Assembly: GCF_040436345.1 (NCBI RefSeq) | Contig: NC_133230.1 | Span: 12,596,197 to 12,660,196 of the forward strand | DNA: 64,000 nucleotides | Origin: Pagrus major | Taxonomy: Eukaryota; Chordata; Actinopteri; Spariformes; Sparidae | Direction: 5' to 3' | Shown: positions 24,820 through 34,700 of the stretch, piece after piece | Layout: the number at the start of each line of letters is the position of its first letter | Numbering within the stretch: the stretch's first letter is position 1 | Translations under genes and position numbers: made by a program | The notes under the pieces: generated by a model | The model's input: the letters and a program-made list of their open reading frames with translations, nothing else | What the model was told of the DNA's origin: nothing | Database searches by the model: none

Positions 24820-26052
24820 ATGGATTTCCCAGTGGAGGCAACAGTGCTTTTGAATAATTTCCCCGATGAGACACAGGTGCGCAAAATCCTCAGGTCACAT
24901 GGCTTTGAGTTGAGAGATCTGAGCAGAGATGAGGTGAGTGTCAAGGGGTCATTTTTGAACCTTAAAGCTGCGAAGGCCTCTTTGGAGCTGCTTCTAAAAT
25001 CACAAACAAAACCGGACATCGCGCCACCCTCCCCCTCACCGGTCCCAACGGCTTCCTCTGGAGCCATTTCCAAATACTACACTAGCAACAGCTCAGATCG
25101 TAACAGAAGCCGACCAGGATCCCGAAAACAAGCCTCCCCCACCACCATCACCACCAACACCACCACCACCACCACCTCCTTCTCCTCCTCCAACCACCAC
25201 CCAACTTCTTATTCTCCAAGACCAGACCAGCAGCGTGGCTCACTCAGGTCTGGAAAAGAGTCCTTTGTAGTCGATGCAGACGTGTTCGGGTACGCAGAGC
25301 GGCTCAGGAAAAAGGACATCGACTGCATTCTGGAGAGCCATAATGTCGAAATAGAATCGCGTCCAGTTGGCGAGAGCTGCAGCGTCACTTTACACGGGAA
25401 GAGTGCAAGAACAGCTGTCTTCAAACTACAGAGTCTCCTGCACGATCTCAACAAATCACTCCGCACGCAGGAGGTTTCTCTGAGGGACATGGATCGAGAC
25501 GGCAGGGCTATGTTAGTGACAATTCAGGAAGACAGAAACATTTGGAAATCAGTGCTTGTGTGTCAGAAAAAAGACGGACTTCACCTCATCGGACCGTCTG
25601 GTGAGAGCTACGAGTTAAAGCAGAGGCTGCTGGGGAGGCCGGTGGACCGCTCGGGACAGAGAGGACGGACATTAGACAGGAACTCCAGAGGGAGGAGCAG
25701 CTCTCTGCCACCGATCAATCGAAGGAACACAGAAAGAGAAAGTGCTGCCGTCGCTTATCCATCTCCTGCTGGAGCTGCAGGTTACACTCCTTCAAAGTAC
25801 CAGTATGGTAAACGGGAAGGTGCTGAATCCAAGCAAGGAGCTGCTGCTGCTCTGAAGAGAGTTTTTAGGGGAAGAAGCTTCTCTGAGACCCGCCACAAAA
25901 ACACAGCAGACAGAACTAATGGCAACGTGCAAGAGATGGAAAACAAGAGTCCGACTCTGAAATCACCCAAGAAAGGCGCCAAACAATTTCTTATTGCAAT
26001 TAGTCCTGATAATATAAAGACAGCGTTTAAAAATAGGAAAAAATGGCGGTGA
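24820..26052 (+). CDS. rbm43: RBM43-like protein, single coding exon
   Basis: 410 codons. Residues 5-60 (ATVLLNNF ... VSVKGSFLNLKAAKASLELLL) correspond to the middle of mammalian RBM43, which has a similar 'VEGSFLAVK' phrase. A Pro/Ser/Thr-rich linker follows (64-147) with a Thr run at about 107-119. Residues 149-270 (FVVDADVFGY ... DGLHLIGPSGESYELKQRL) correspond to the conserved RBM43 C-terminal half, where human has a 'DTDVF' and an 'IIGSSSDTY' phrase. The tail (275-410) is basic and ends NRKKWR. The N-terminal RRM of mammalian RBM43 is absent and no RRM-coding exon was found upstream. The ATG lies directly after a strong acceptor (ctcattcacag|ATGG), so the 5' exons are probably non-coding. 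The frame extends upstream to 24763 only through the polypyrimidine tract. Function in fish is unknown; the upstream ISRE suggests interferon control. The gene is not known between SNHG15 and MYO1G in mammals. Confidence 0.75.
   Translation: MDFPVEATVLLNNFPDETQVRKILRSHGFELRDLSRDEVSVKGSFLNLKAAKASLELLLKSQTKPDIAPPSPSPVPTASSGAISKYYTSNSSDRNRSRPGSRKQASPTTITTNTTTTTTSFSSSNHHPTSYSPRPDQQRGSLRSGKESFVVDADVFGYAERLRKKDIDCILESHNVEIESRPVGESCSVTLHGKSARTAVFKLQSLLHDLNKSLRTQEVSLRDMDRDGRAMLVTIQEDRNIWKSVLVCQKKDGLHLIGPSGESYELKQRLLGRPVDRSGQRGRTLDRNSRGRSSSLPPINRRNTERESAAVAYPSPAGAAGYTPSKYQYGKREGAESKQGAAAALKRVFRGRSFSETRHKNTADRTNGNVQEMENKSPTLKSPKKGAKQFLIAISPDNIKTAFKNRKKWR
25138..25185 (+). repeat. coding (ACC)n trinucleotide tract
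   Basis: ACC/ATC/AAC triplets encode the Thr-rich run of the RBM43-like linker. Such tracts often vary in length between individuals. Confidence 0.85.
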
Positions 26053-26505
26053 ATTAAAGTTCAGGACGGTTCACAGACAGAGCTGAAACATTTGTTTTTT
26101 GTCTTTTTTGACCATGTTATGTGTCTAAATACCTGATATTTGTCTGAGTATAGCAGGTACAAAGCAGAGTAGTGTCTTGTAATAGGGTGAATCGTGTCTC
26201 TTGTTTCTGCACTATGTAACTTCAGTGAGAGGGTTGGATCACACTGTTACATACATGTTATGAGTTTTGTTTGTAGATAGCACCTACATTACAACATTAA
26301 AGTGTTACACACCTGAGATTTGTATCTATGACAGTGGTGTTGCACTCAGAAACTGTGGGGGGCGCCAAATCACACAAAATGCAGATTCCCACATAGTGCT
26401 ACTTTAAAGCTACTGATAGGAACTTTCATTTTGTTGATTCACAGTGAAATTTGTTTTAGTGCCCTGCCTCCGTCTTCCTCGATTCATCCTCAGCACTCCA
26501 ATGTA

Positions 26506-26511
26506 AATAAA
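26506..26511 (+). terminator. poly(A) signal, RBM43-like gene
   Basis: AATAAA about 455 bp after the stop. An alternative ATTAAA lies at 26296-26301. A repeat fragment ('gggggcgccaaatcacacaaa') sits between them at about 26335-26410. Confidence 0.5.
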
Positions 26512-27440
26512 CTGATTTAATTTTCTGACTTATTCAACCTGGGTAAGTAAAAATCTGACCAGGTGAAAGTCATTAAGAAACACTACAGTATATTTTGCAG
26601 AAATAGCCAATCCCTCTCACTGCTGGTCTTGTTTGCATACGTAGACCACTTAGAGTCATCAGTAATATATTGAGACTGGTTCATCACCAGTTAAAAACTC
26701 CTTGTAGCACGTTTAGTTAACCATGAAATCACTGTGACTCTAAACATTATTGTTATATTTAATTATCGGCTGATAATGGAATTGAACAAAGCCAATAATC
26801 TGAAGCCAAACTGCTTTCATCGACTTAACAAGCAGGGCACCTTTAAAGTTAGTTAGTGATAACTAAATCAGAAGACCAGAACATGTTCGCCGGTGTGGAT
26901 GATTTTTACAGATTCAGAGAAATAAAGCACAATTGCAATTTGCACAGGGGTGGATCACGTATGTTTACACAAACTACAGCAATAGTTTTGCATATGGTGC
27001 ATCCCTGTATTTGACCTTCTGTACAAACATTTTTTTGCTCTCTCTCAGCCGACATGTACAACAATATTACTATACAGTATGAGCTATGATTAACAGATAA
27101 CATCAGCCCTGCAAACATCAGTTTTTCAGTGTCGACTCTCTTTAATCAGCTCTTTAAAATGTTTTTTGTTGAAGCTAGTTGATTGCACTGTAAATGTTGA
27201 TGATCTGTACATTTTTCTACATCTATAAGAGCATCAGTAAAATACGGTTTATATAAATGGAAAAAACTGAGAATAAATATGGCAATTAAATAAACAAATG
27301 TCCAATAAAAACATTAAGATTAACAATGAAGTACCTTGGGTGATTTAAAGATTCTCTGAGTGATATTTAAACGTGTTTGTGCTCAATTGTCAGCGTGCCC
27401 GTTTGTTAATTTTACTTTAACACCTGAATGCAACATCAAG
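26512..27440. other. spacer, no gene supported
   Basis: AT-rich, with several chance AATAAA motifs. No gene or recognised repeat. Confidence 0.5.
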
Positions 27441-27458
27441 ATGGAGGACACATGAGCA

Positions 27459-27510
27459 GGAAGTGAAACTCTCTGACAGCCGACTGACCTCATGCTGAGT
27501 GAGGAAGTGC
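27459..27510 (+). promoter_or_regulatory. candidate ETS-IRF composite and PU.1-like sites
   Basis: GGAAGTGAAA at 27459-27468 fits the ETS-IRF composite pattern GGAANNGAAA. A second PU.1-like GAGGAAGTG lies at 27501-27509. A consensus-like donor (CAGTAG|gtaggt) follows at 27640. Myo1g is a blood-cell gene in mammals, so this could be its distal promoter with a non-coding exon. The link to myo1g is inference. Confidence 0.3.
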
Positions 27511-28059
27511 TGGTGGCTGATGAGGATCTCACAGGCAAGTTTTAGTTAGAAGAAGGGACTGGATGTTTGACTGGACACTGCTGATATTATACAGTTTAAA
27601 ACCAGCTTCAGTTGAAAGGCTGTCAGAAGCTCTACAGTAGGTAGGTGTTTTGTAAATGTTTCAGGCTGATGGTAAAGTCCCTTTACACATAATTTTCCAA
27701 TCAATGGTTTTATTCAATTCAGTCAGGGCTGCTGCACTGATGACTATAAGTGTGACTCAGAGGCCTCATACCTACTAGTCTGATGAGAAACCTGTCCTCT
27801 ATTAGAGCGCTGTGGTTTCCCCTGTTTGTTTTTGTCTGTAGCCAGGGTATCACAAAACCCCGGCACGAAATCTGATGGACAGAAAGTTGTAGGAAGTCTG
27901 ATAGTAAATGAAATTACATTTTAAAGTTGAGTTCCCCCAAATTTACCATTATCTTGATTTTTTCCCCCTTCTTTTTTCTTTTTGTCTCTCCTTGTTCGTT
28001 ATTTTCAGTTGTTCATTTGTTCTCTGTTGTTGTTCTTAGTAGTTACAATCACTGTCTGT

Positions 28060-28245
28060 AGTGGCCGCTTGTATATGTCTATTTTATTGTTAGTTTTTAT
28101 GTCTATTTTAGAGTGTTGTATCACTGCAAACAAGCCACAGCTAGAAGTCCTATATATATATTGCATTGGTTGCTTTTCAGTTAGATGTAACAATGCTTAT
28201 GTGTATTGTCCCTGTCAAATAAACTGATAAATAAATAAATACTAC
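28060..28245 (+). repeat. probable LINE 3' end fragment
   Basis: Ends in 'tgtccctgtcaaataaa' plus 'taaataaataaat', a form of 3' tail common to fish non-LTR retrotransposons. No reverse transcriptase frame is present. Confidence 0.5.
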
Positions 28246-28734
28246 TAAAAAGGACAAGCATGAAACTTCAATCTTGACTAAGAATTGTTGAATGACAAAA
28301 CAATCCCAGCTCAAAGCTCTGACTCCCAACAGGAGCTTTTACCCTGCACCTCTCTCACATAGTCTTCATCAGTGGATCATTTCCTCTGTTGTCATGGAAA
28401 TGACACTGATGACATGAAATTTCTAATTACTTGTCCAATTATCAGCTTTTTCAGAGGTTTCAACTGTGTCTGTGTTGTATGAAAGCCCCGGACAAAGCTG
28501 GAAAGTTGAGCTTGGATTGTTTTGTCTCGTAATGAAACCCTTAATTTACCGAACACTTGCTGGATAGTTTTTTGTTTTATTTACTCAGGTTTTGAACTAT
28601 CTGTCTCTGAGATTTACGGTGGACACTGTTCACAACACGGTTATCAACGCTAACATGGAATTTTTTTCTTTTTCTTTTTTCCAAACACATCCTCATATCA
28701 AAACAACAGATTAGATCGTTCAGAACCAGTATGA

Positions 28735-29165
28735 TTGTTGTCCAAGACAACATGTGACAGGCGTATGGGACAAACGTGGTTAACCCTGTGACATGGTTGC
28801 ATCATGGTAACATTAATAAACATGTGGTTTAGGTTGTGAAACTGTCCCAGTTTGGTTCGGTTGGACTCCCAGAACTACTTGGTTAGGTTTAGGAAAAGAT
28901 AATTATTTAGGTTATAATAAGTACTTTAATTAAATATGTTCAATTACTTATGCGATGTAAGTTAAGAATGTTACGTAAGTTTAAATAAGTTAAAATCAAG
29001 ATTTGGTTTCATATGGGACGCAAACAGTGGCCTCTGGGTGAAAGCACTGTGTTTGAACCAGCCGTCCACCCTGACCTCCTCCCTATGGACATGTGGCCTT
29101 ATATACTACGTCACCAGACATCCTCCTTTGCCCCCGTCATAATGTCTACGGCCACTAGAGATCAC
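28735..29165 (+). repeat. interspersed repeat (GGTTAGG family)
   Basis: Contains 'ttggttaggtttaggaaaagat' -like sequence, 'gggtgaaagcactgtgtttgaacc' -like sequence and a 'tccaccctgacctcctcc' segment, in the order I know from a widespread teleost repeat. Class not determined. Confidence 0.55.
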
Positions 29166-31340
29166 TAACTAACAATAAATGTAATTATGGATCGTAATGA
29201 GCTCCTTACATAGATACATACATAGCCGTTCTCGAATAAGAGAGAAAAAGTCTTTAATTTAAGTGAACTAACCCTTTAAATTTTAAACAAAAGGAGTGAC
29301 ATAGACAAGTAATCACGCAGCACTATGAGGCAGAAAGGCTGATTATCCTTATCACAGACTCCATTCATGAAATAGACAATACAGGCGTGGATTCAGCTCA
29401 TCATGGAAAAAAACTCGTCTGAGTCATGAAGTGAGTTGTGTCACTCGGCCTGAAAGATATCCACACGCTGCTGCAACATGTTGGAGAGCTGTCTGCAGCT
29501 GGAGACGTCACTTCAGCGCACCTCGACTTTCACACCATGCTGAGAGGTGTACAAGTTAGAGGCGGAGCTCATCCGTGGGACTGAATGAGCTTTGTGGTTA
29601 AAGGATAAATCAGACTTTTAGCATGTTTGTGTTCAGCAATAGTGAAAGATTAGTGAAACTAGATGAAGATGAGTGACTTCAGGAGCATGTGACAGAAATG
29701 TTTCATGGGTAAGTTTTGGCCTTCAGTAGCATCAATAACACGGGACATGGGGAATTTTTGTTCTTTCTTATGAATTGTTTTGCTTTCTCTTTAGACATTT
29801 CCCGCTCTTGAACTAAAATTAGACCCACTTCCAGTGAAGGCAGAAGACAGCGGTTGGTCTTTACTGGATTGTGTGAGAACAATTATCTGTGAGAACAGCA
29901 TCCGAAAACAAATACAAGAGTTGTTTTCCAAGAGTTGCAGTATGTAGCATTCATCTCATATTAATCAGATCGTAACTACAAGCTGCTGAGTTGGAAAATC
30001 TGTTCATGTCATCCTCTGAGTCGTTAATCTGACTCTGATATCAGGACTTTCTGACAGCTACAACAGCTGTTTGGTGAGAAAAACCACAGAAGTGGCGACA
30101 AATCATTGTCAAAATGGCTTCAAAGCCACCATGTTAGCAGTGACATGATAACTGCACAAAGCTGCTTTATTTTGAAGGTTTCATCCTTGTGTGTCATGTT
30201 CTGTTTGACACTTCCTGTCTTTGTGTGTTTCTTTCTTTTTGAATGCCTTTACTTGCTTCACCTGTCCCTCATGAGTCTTCCCTCCTCGGTGTATTTAAGT
30301 CTGTGTTTGTCAGTTTGTCTGTTTTCGTCCTCGTGTCACTTCTGCGTTTGGCTCCTCTTGCCGTCCTACGTTTGCTGATCATGTGTCTTCAGTGTTCCTG
30401 GTTTTTGTTCCCCGTGCCTTTACAGTTTGAGTTCAATTTTTACGTTTCTCTTCTTGTTTTTTGGAATTACCCCGGCCTGCTTTCGTTGCCTGCCTTTGTA
30501 ATTTGGATTTCTGCTTCGTTATTAAAGCTCACTTTTTTTCCCACTCGCCTATCTTTGTGTTTACAATTGGATCCTCAACTTTTGCTAAAACTAACAACCT
30601 CTATATTCTCATTTAGCCACTTGTTAGCCTTTTTAAAGACACATTAAAGCTTTATAATTCAAGGGAACCAGAAGTGCAAAAAGATGCACTTATTTCCAGG
30701 TTTTAGGACTCATTCCTGCAGTACTATAAGAAACTTACAATTGGACAAACAGATAATTTGAATGAATTATTTTCTCATGATGTGAGGGGCCCAAAATGAG
30801 TGAAAAAGAGGAAACTACCTTGAAAAATTCTTGATAAAAGGACTTAAACAGTGCTGTGAGTAGGGGATTTAGAAGTCACTTGTCTCTGCCTTAGTCAGCT
30901 TTCCAGTAAACTCTTTCAACTTAATCACACACACCTACACCCCGACTCTGTCTTACATGACAGAGAGCACTGCTAACCCTTTTGGCTCCTGAGTTTCTCA
31001 AGTTTCAGCCTGGCTCTGCTGTGAGATGGGAACCTCTGGTTTCATGAAAATCCTCAGGGACACATTGCACTGCCAATGCCAAGTTAAGAAAGGAAATGCC
31101 ACGATCCTTCCCAGGAGATAAAGGCCATTTTCCACCCTCAAATTTGCAAGGTTAACTGCTCTTGTCTGGCAGTATGTCACATGTTGGTTCCTGTTTCTGG
31201 GAAGAAAAGATACACAAAATAAAAACAAAAAGATTAAGTCTGGTAGTGAGAACCGCGCACTAAGTGACAGTTTTGAAATTTGGAGGCCTTGTGGCAGGAA
31301 GAGAAGAGACAGAGGAGGATGCAGAAGTGGTGTGAGCTTT
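29166..31340. other. spacer upstream of myo1g, no gene supported
   Basis: Contains a pyrimidine-rich segment (30180-30580) that opens frames of 90 and 134 codons made mainly of Leu, Ser, Phe and Val. These look like composition effects within a repeat, not proteins. Confidence 0.5.
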
Positions 31341-31358
31341 TAAAGATAGCCTCCTGCT

Positions 31359-31486
31359 ATTTATACAGATCTACGTGAGGGCATGGGCTGACTGACAGGA
31401 TGACGTGCTGCAGCTTGTAGACCACAGCTTTCTGTGACTTTACTAAGCACACCCTAAAATTCACCAGAGAGCTTTCCCCGCCCACA
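31359..31486 (+). promoter_or_regulatory. candidate proximal promoter of myo1g
   Basis: A TATA-like TATTTATA at 31359-31366 and a GC box (CCCCGCCC) near 31477 lie 120-250 bp upstream of the start codon. An acceptor-like 'gtgaacag' at 31598 just before the ATG leaves open that the first coding exon is joined to a distal 5' exon instead. Confidence 0.3.
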
Positions 31487-31606
31487 GCAGACTGTCTACA
31501 CTAGTCGACCATACTTCTCTTTCTTCTTCCTTAAGCCGCTTTCTGTTCCTCTGCGTCTTGTCCGTTCTTTTTTCATATTTCGTGTGGTTGGTGAACAGGG
31601 GCAGGG

Positions 31607-31701
31607 ATGGCGGAGCTGGAGGGCCTGGAGTTCGGGAAGTCAGACTTCGTGCTCCTGGATGAGGTGACGATGGAGCAGTTTATGGAGAATCTGAAGCTGA
31701 G
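31607..31701 (+). CDS. myo1g: myo1g exon 1 (coding part), residues 1-32
   Basis: Starts [20 protein letters not shown] and ends in donor AG|gtaagg, phase 2. The N-terminal 'GKxDFVLLD' is shared by MYO1G and MYO1D. Confidence 0.9.
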
Positions 31702-34700
31702 GTAAGGCCTGAGAGACAGTTAGAGAGGAGGAAGGGAGGGGACGAGAGTGGAAGCAGCTGGGTGGCAGAGATGCAGAGGGTTCATACAAACCTGATTTAT
31801 GAAGGGAAACCACGTGATTCTGCAATAAAATATGTTAAATTAAGGTTTATATGATAGATCTAAGTGTCTCTGACATTCACACACTTACAAAACTGTCTCT
31901 GACACTAGCTTGATGACTTCTTTAAAGTGAGAGGCTCATAAAGATGAAACAAAGCGCAACCTGTCTCTACCCCGCCTCTCCTGTTCACCCCCTGGGGTTC
32001 AGGTATAAAATTGTGGTTAATTTCATCATAACCACACTAAACACTGGCTGTCAAGCGAGCCAAATGAAGCACATGGCAAGCCAATAAGAGCTAGTCTCAC
32101 CAAACCTGTCTGACTTAATATGTAGATGTAGCTTGTTTTTGTTTCGTGACCTTTCCGCTCTTTAGGCGTATAACCCTTCGGGATATTTCTCTTTGTCTCC
32201 AAGTCCAGACAGTGTTTTTTTTTTCTTCTTTTTTCTGTGTTGCTCATTTCCTCACTTCCTCGGTGACTTTTCGCAGGGGCATCATGTCCTCAGTTCAAAC
32301 TGTGAGAAATCACACAGTTTCCCGTCATCTCGGGTTCAGCAGAGGCACCGAAAATGTCAAATAATATCAAAAAAGCTCCAGATTTACAGAAAACAAGTCT
32401 CACTTTCTCAGCTGACGTGTGCACAGCAGATGGGCTCTAAATTAGCATTTTTCACATACTTACACCGTCTCAGTGTTCGTCTGTCATCACTGCTTGGCAA
32501 AGTAATGTATGTAGAGTTTCATCACACAGCTTGATCAGACTTGTCAGGTGGAAAAGCATAAGCATGTTGTGAAGTTCGTGCTGCTGTGATGATTGTCGAT
32601 ACTTTCACCTGTGAGTTCAGGTGTTTGCCTTTTCAAAACTTCTGTGTTTGCATTTCTATTTTTGCACTTGCACTGTTTTCTTTCTGGTGATCATCACTGC
32701 TGCCAAGATGAGTATTTTTCTCTCCTGTTGGGCAGGATATCTCTAAAACTTATGAATATATATGCCTGGAGGTTGGTGAACAGAGAGACCTTGGTGTGAA
32801 CCTTTTCTTGAGTCTCTTCCAGAGATCAAGACTTGATTGGAAATTGGTGTTTTCGTCAATTTAAGTGCTTGACCTGACACTTTTAATGCAATATTAACTA
32901 CAGGCAATAAAGGTTTTGTGCTCTTTGAGTTCCCTCTTGCTCAGATCATGGTCTGCGTCTCCTCTCACCTGATTGGTCAGTATATTACCAGGAAGGTGAC
33001 TGAGGCGACTTCTCTATTTTTTTGGCACCAAATCCAACTGTGACTCAGAGGAAACCTACAATTTGCTGCACCAGTGCTCGACCAATATTCCTGCTTTCAG
33101 GGTTGATTTAAGCCAGTTGTAAATAAAATATATAAATAGCCTCTCTGTGACTCAGATGCAGCCATAACCATCAATGTATGTGTTGTAATTCAGATGGCGG
33201 GATCCTCCTGCACACTTCCCCTTCAGTGAACCTGAACTCAAGGCTGAACCTGACTATTGTTTCCCAATAAAAAAAGTTTAGCTGCACACAGACTGAATGA
33301 ACGGTGCTTTCAGGTGCTCCAAGTCAACTCAAATTATAGGATGATAGGATCAATAATAATAATATGATTACAGTTATGAGACACGTTTCTATCAGTTGAG
33401 GAAGAATTTAATTTACCGCCACTGTAGCTAAAAGTGAAAATGATATAAAAGCAATGTTTAAGTTTGTATATTAGTTCATGAAGGAAAATGACCACTTACA
33501 TACAGTACGGTGGTTTGAGCAACACCCTGCTTCACATTTCACTTTTTCACTTTCACTCATATGATGGAGTGAAAAGTTAAATGTTTCCCAGGGATACCAG
33601 GAGTGGAAGTAACTAATTAGAGCTACTCAAATCGCTGTCAAGTCTGTAATCTTACTTGTACTTAAGTATGCATTACACCATGTAATCTACTTAGTTACTT
33701 CATAATCGAGTCCTGAGTACATTTTGAATTAATATCTAAACCTTTCATCCTCATCTTTGCAGCCAATAAGGCTGTCTGGTCACTGACAGGCCAATGGAAA
33801 CCCTGACATACGGACAAAAACACAACATTTGATTGAATGTCTGCCACTGATAATGCATCAACAGTTAAAAAGTAACTAAATCTCTGAGTTATTGTTTGAG
33901 AAGAATACTTTTAATTAGGTATTATTTCAATACCAGTAGTTACTGTTTGCACCCGTGACAGAAACTCAAGTACTGTACTCAAGTACAATGTTAAAATACT
34001 TGAAAACAGTACAAAGAGCCCACTATCTCACCAGGCTGATAATCAGTTGATCCCTATATAATATCGTTATACTTTTACTTGTACTTTTAATCCTTGAGTA
34101 CATGTAAGATAAGACTCTCAAAGACTTTCACTCAAGTACTTTTTGTATGGATGACTTTTACTTTTACCAAAGTAATATTATAACATGATATCTTTACTTT
34201 AACTCAAGTTTGACTTTTGGCTACTTTTACAACACTGATGTTTCCCTCTGAACTGTAGTACAAAGTGAATATAATAATAACTATAATAATAATAGTGAAC
34301 AGCTGAAAACTGCACTTGAAGTGAGTAAATGTACTGAGTTACTTTCCTCCTGGACATTTAATGATTGATTACTTGTTGGCTTTTATTATTCATATTGTTG
34401 TTCTAGTCTTCATCTACTCAGTGACTGATGACACCCTGAACACAAACACCTGTTAATAACCTGTGGTTATATGATTATGTGTAACAATAGAGCAGTATAC
34501 TGGTTGGGTCCTATATATTCAGGAACAAGAAGGCAACGTGTCTTAATTGCATTCGAGCCTTTGAAATCGTTTCGATGGACATGTTGGCCCCACTGATGCT
34601 CCGTCACCAGCTCTCTTACAACACTGACTGTCTGTAAAGCCGAACACGTAACATTTCATGAAGCTCCATTAACACTTGTGACACGCCAGCTCTACCCCTC

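Noticed and set aside
30243..30647. 134-codon open frame upstream of myo1g
   Set aside because: It reflects a pyrimidine-rich strand (Leu, Ser, Phe, Val), overlaps another open frame, and matches nothing known. It looks like repeat sequence.
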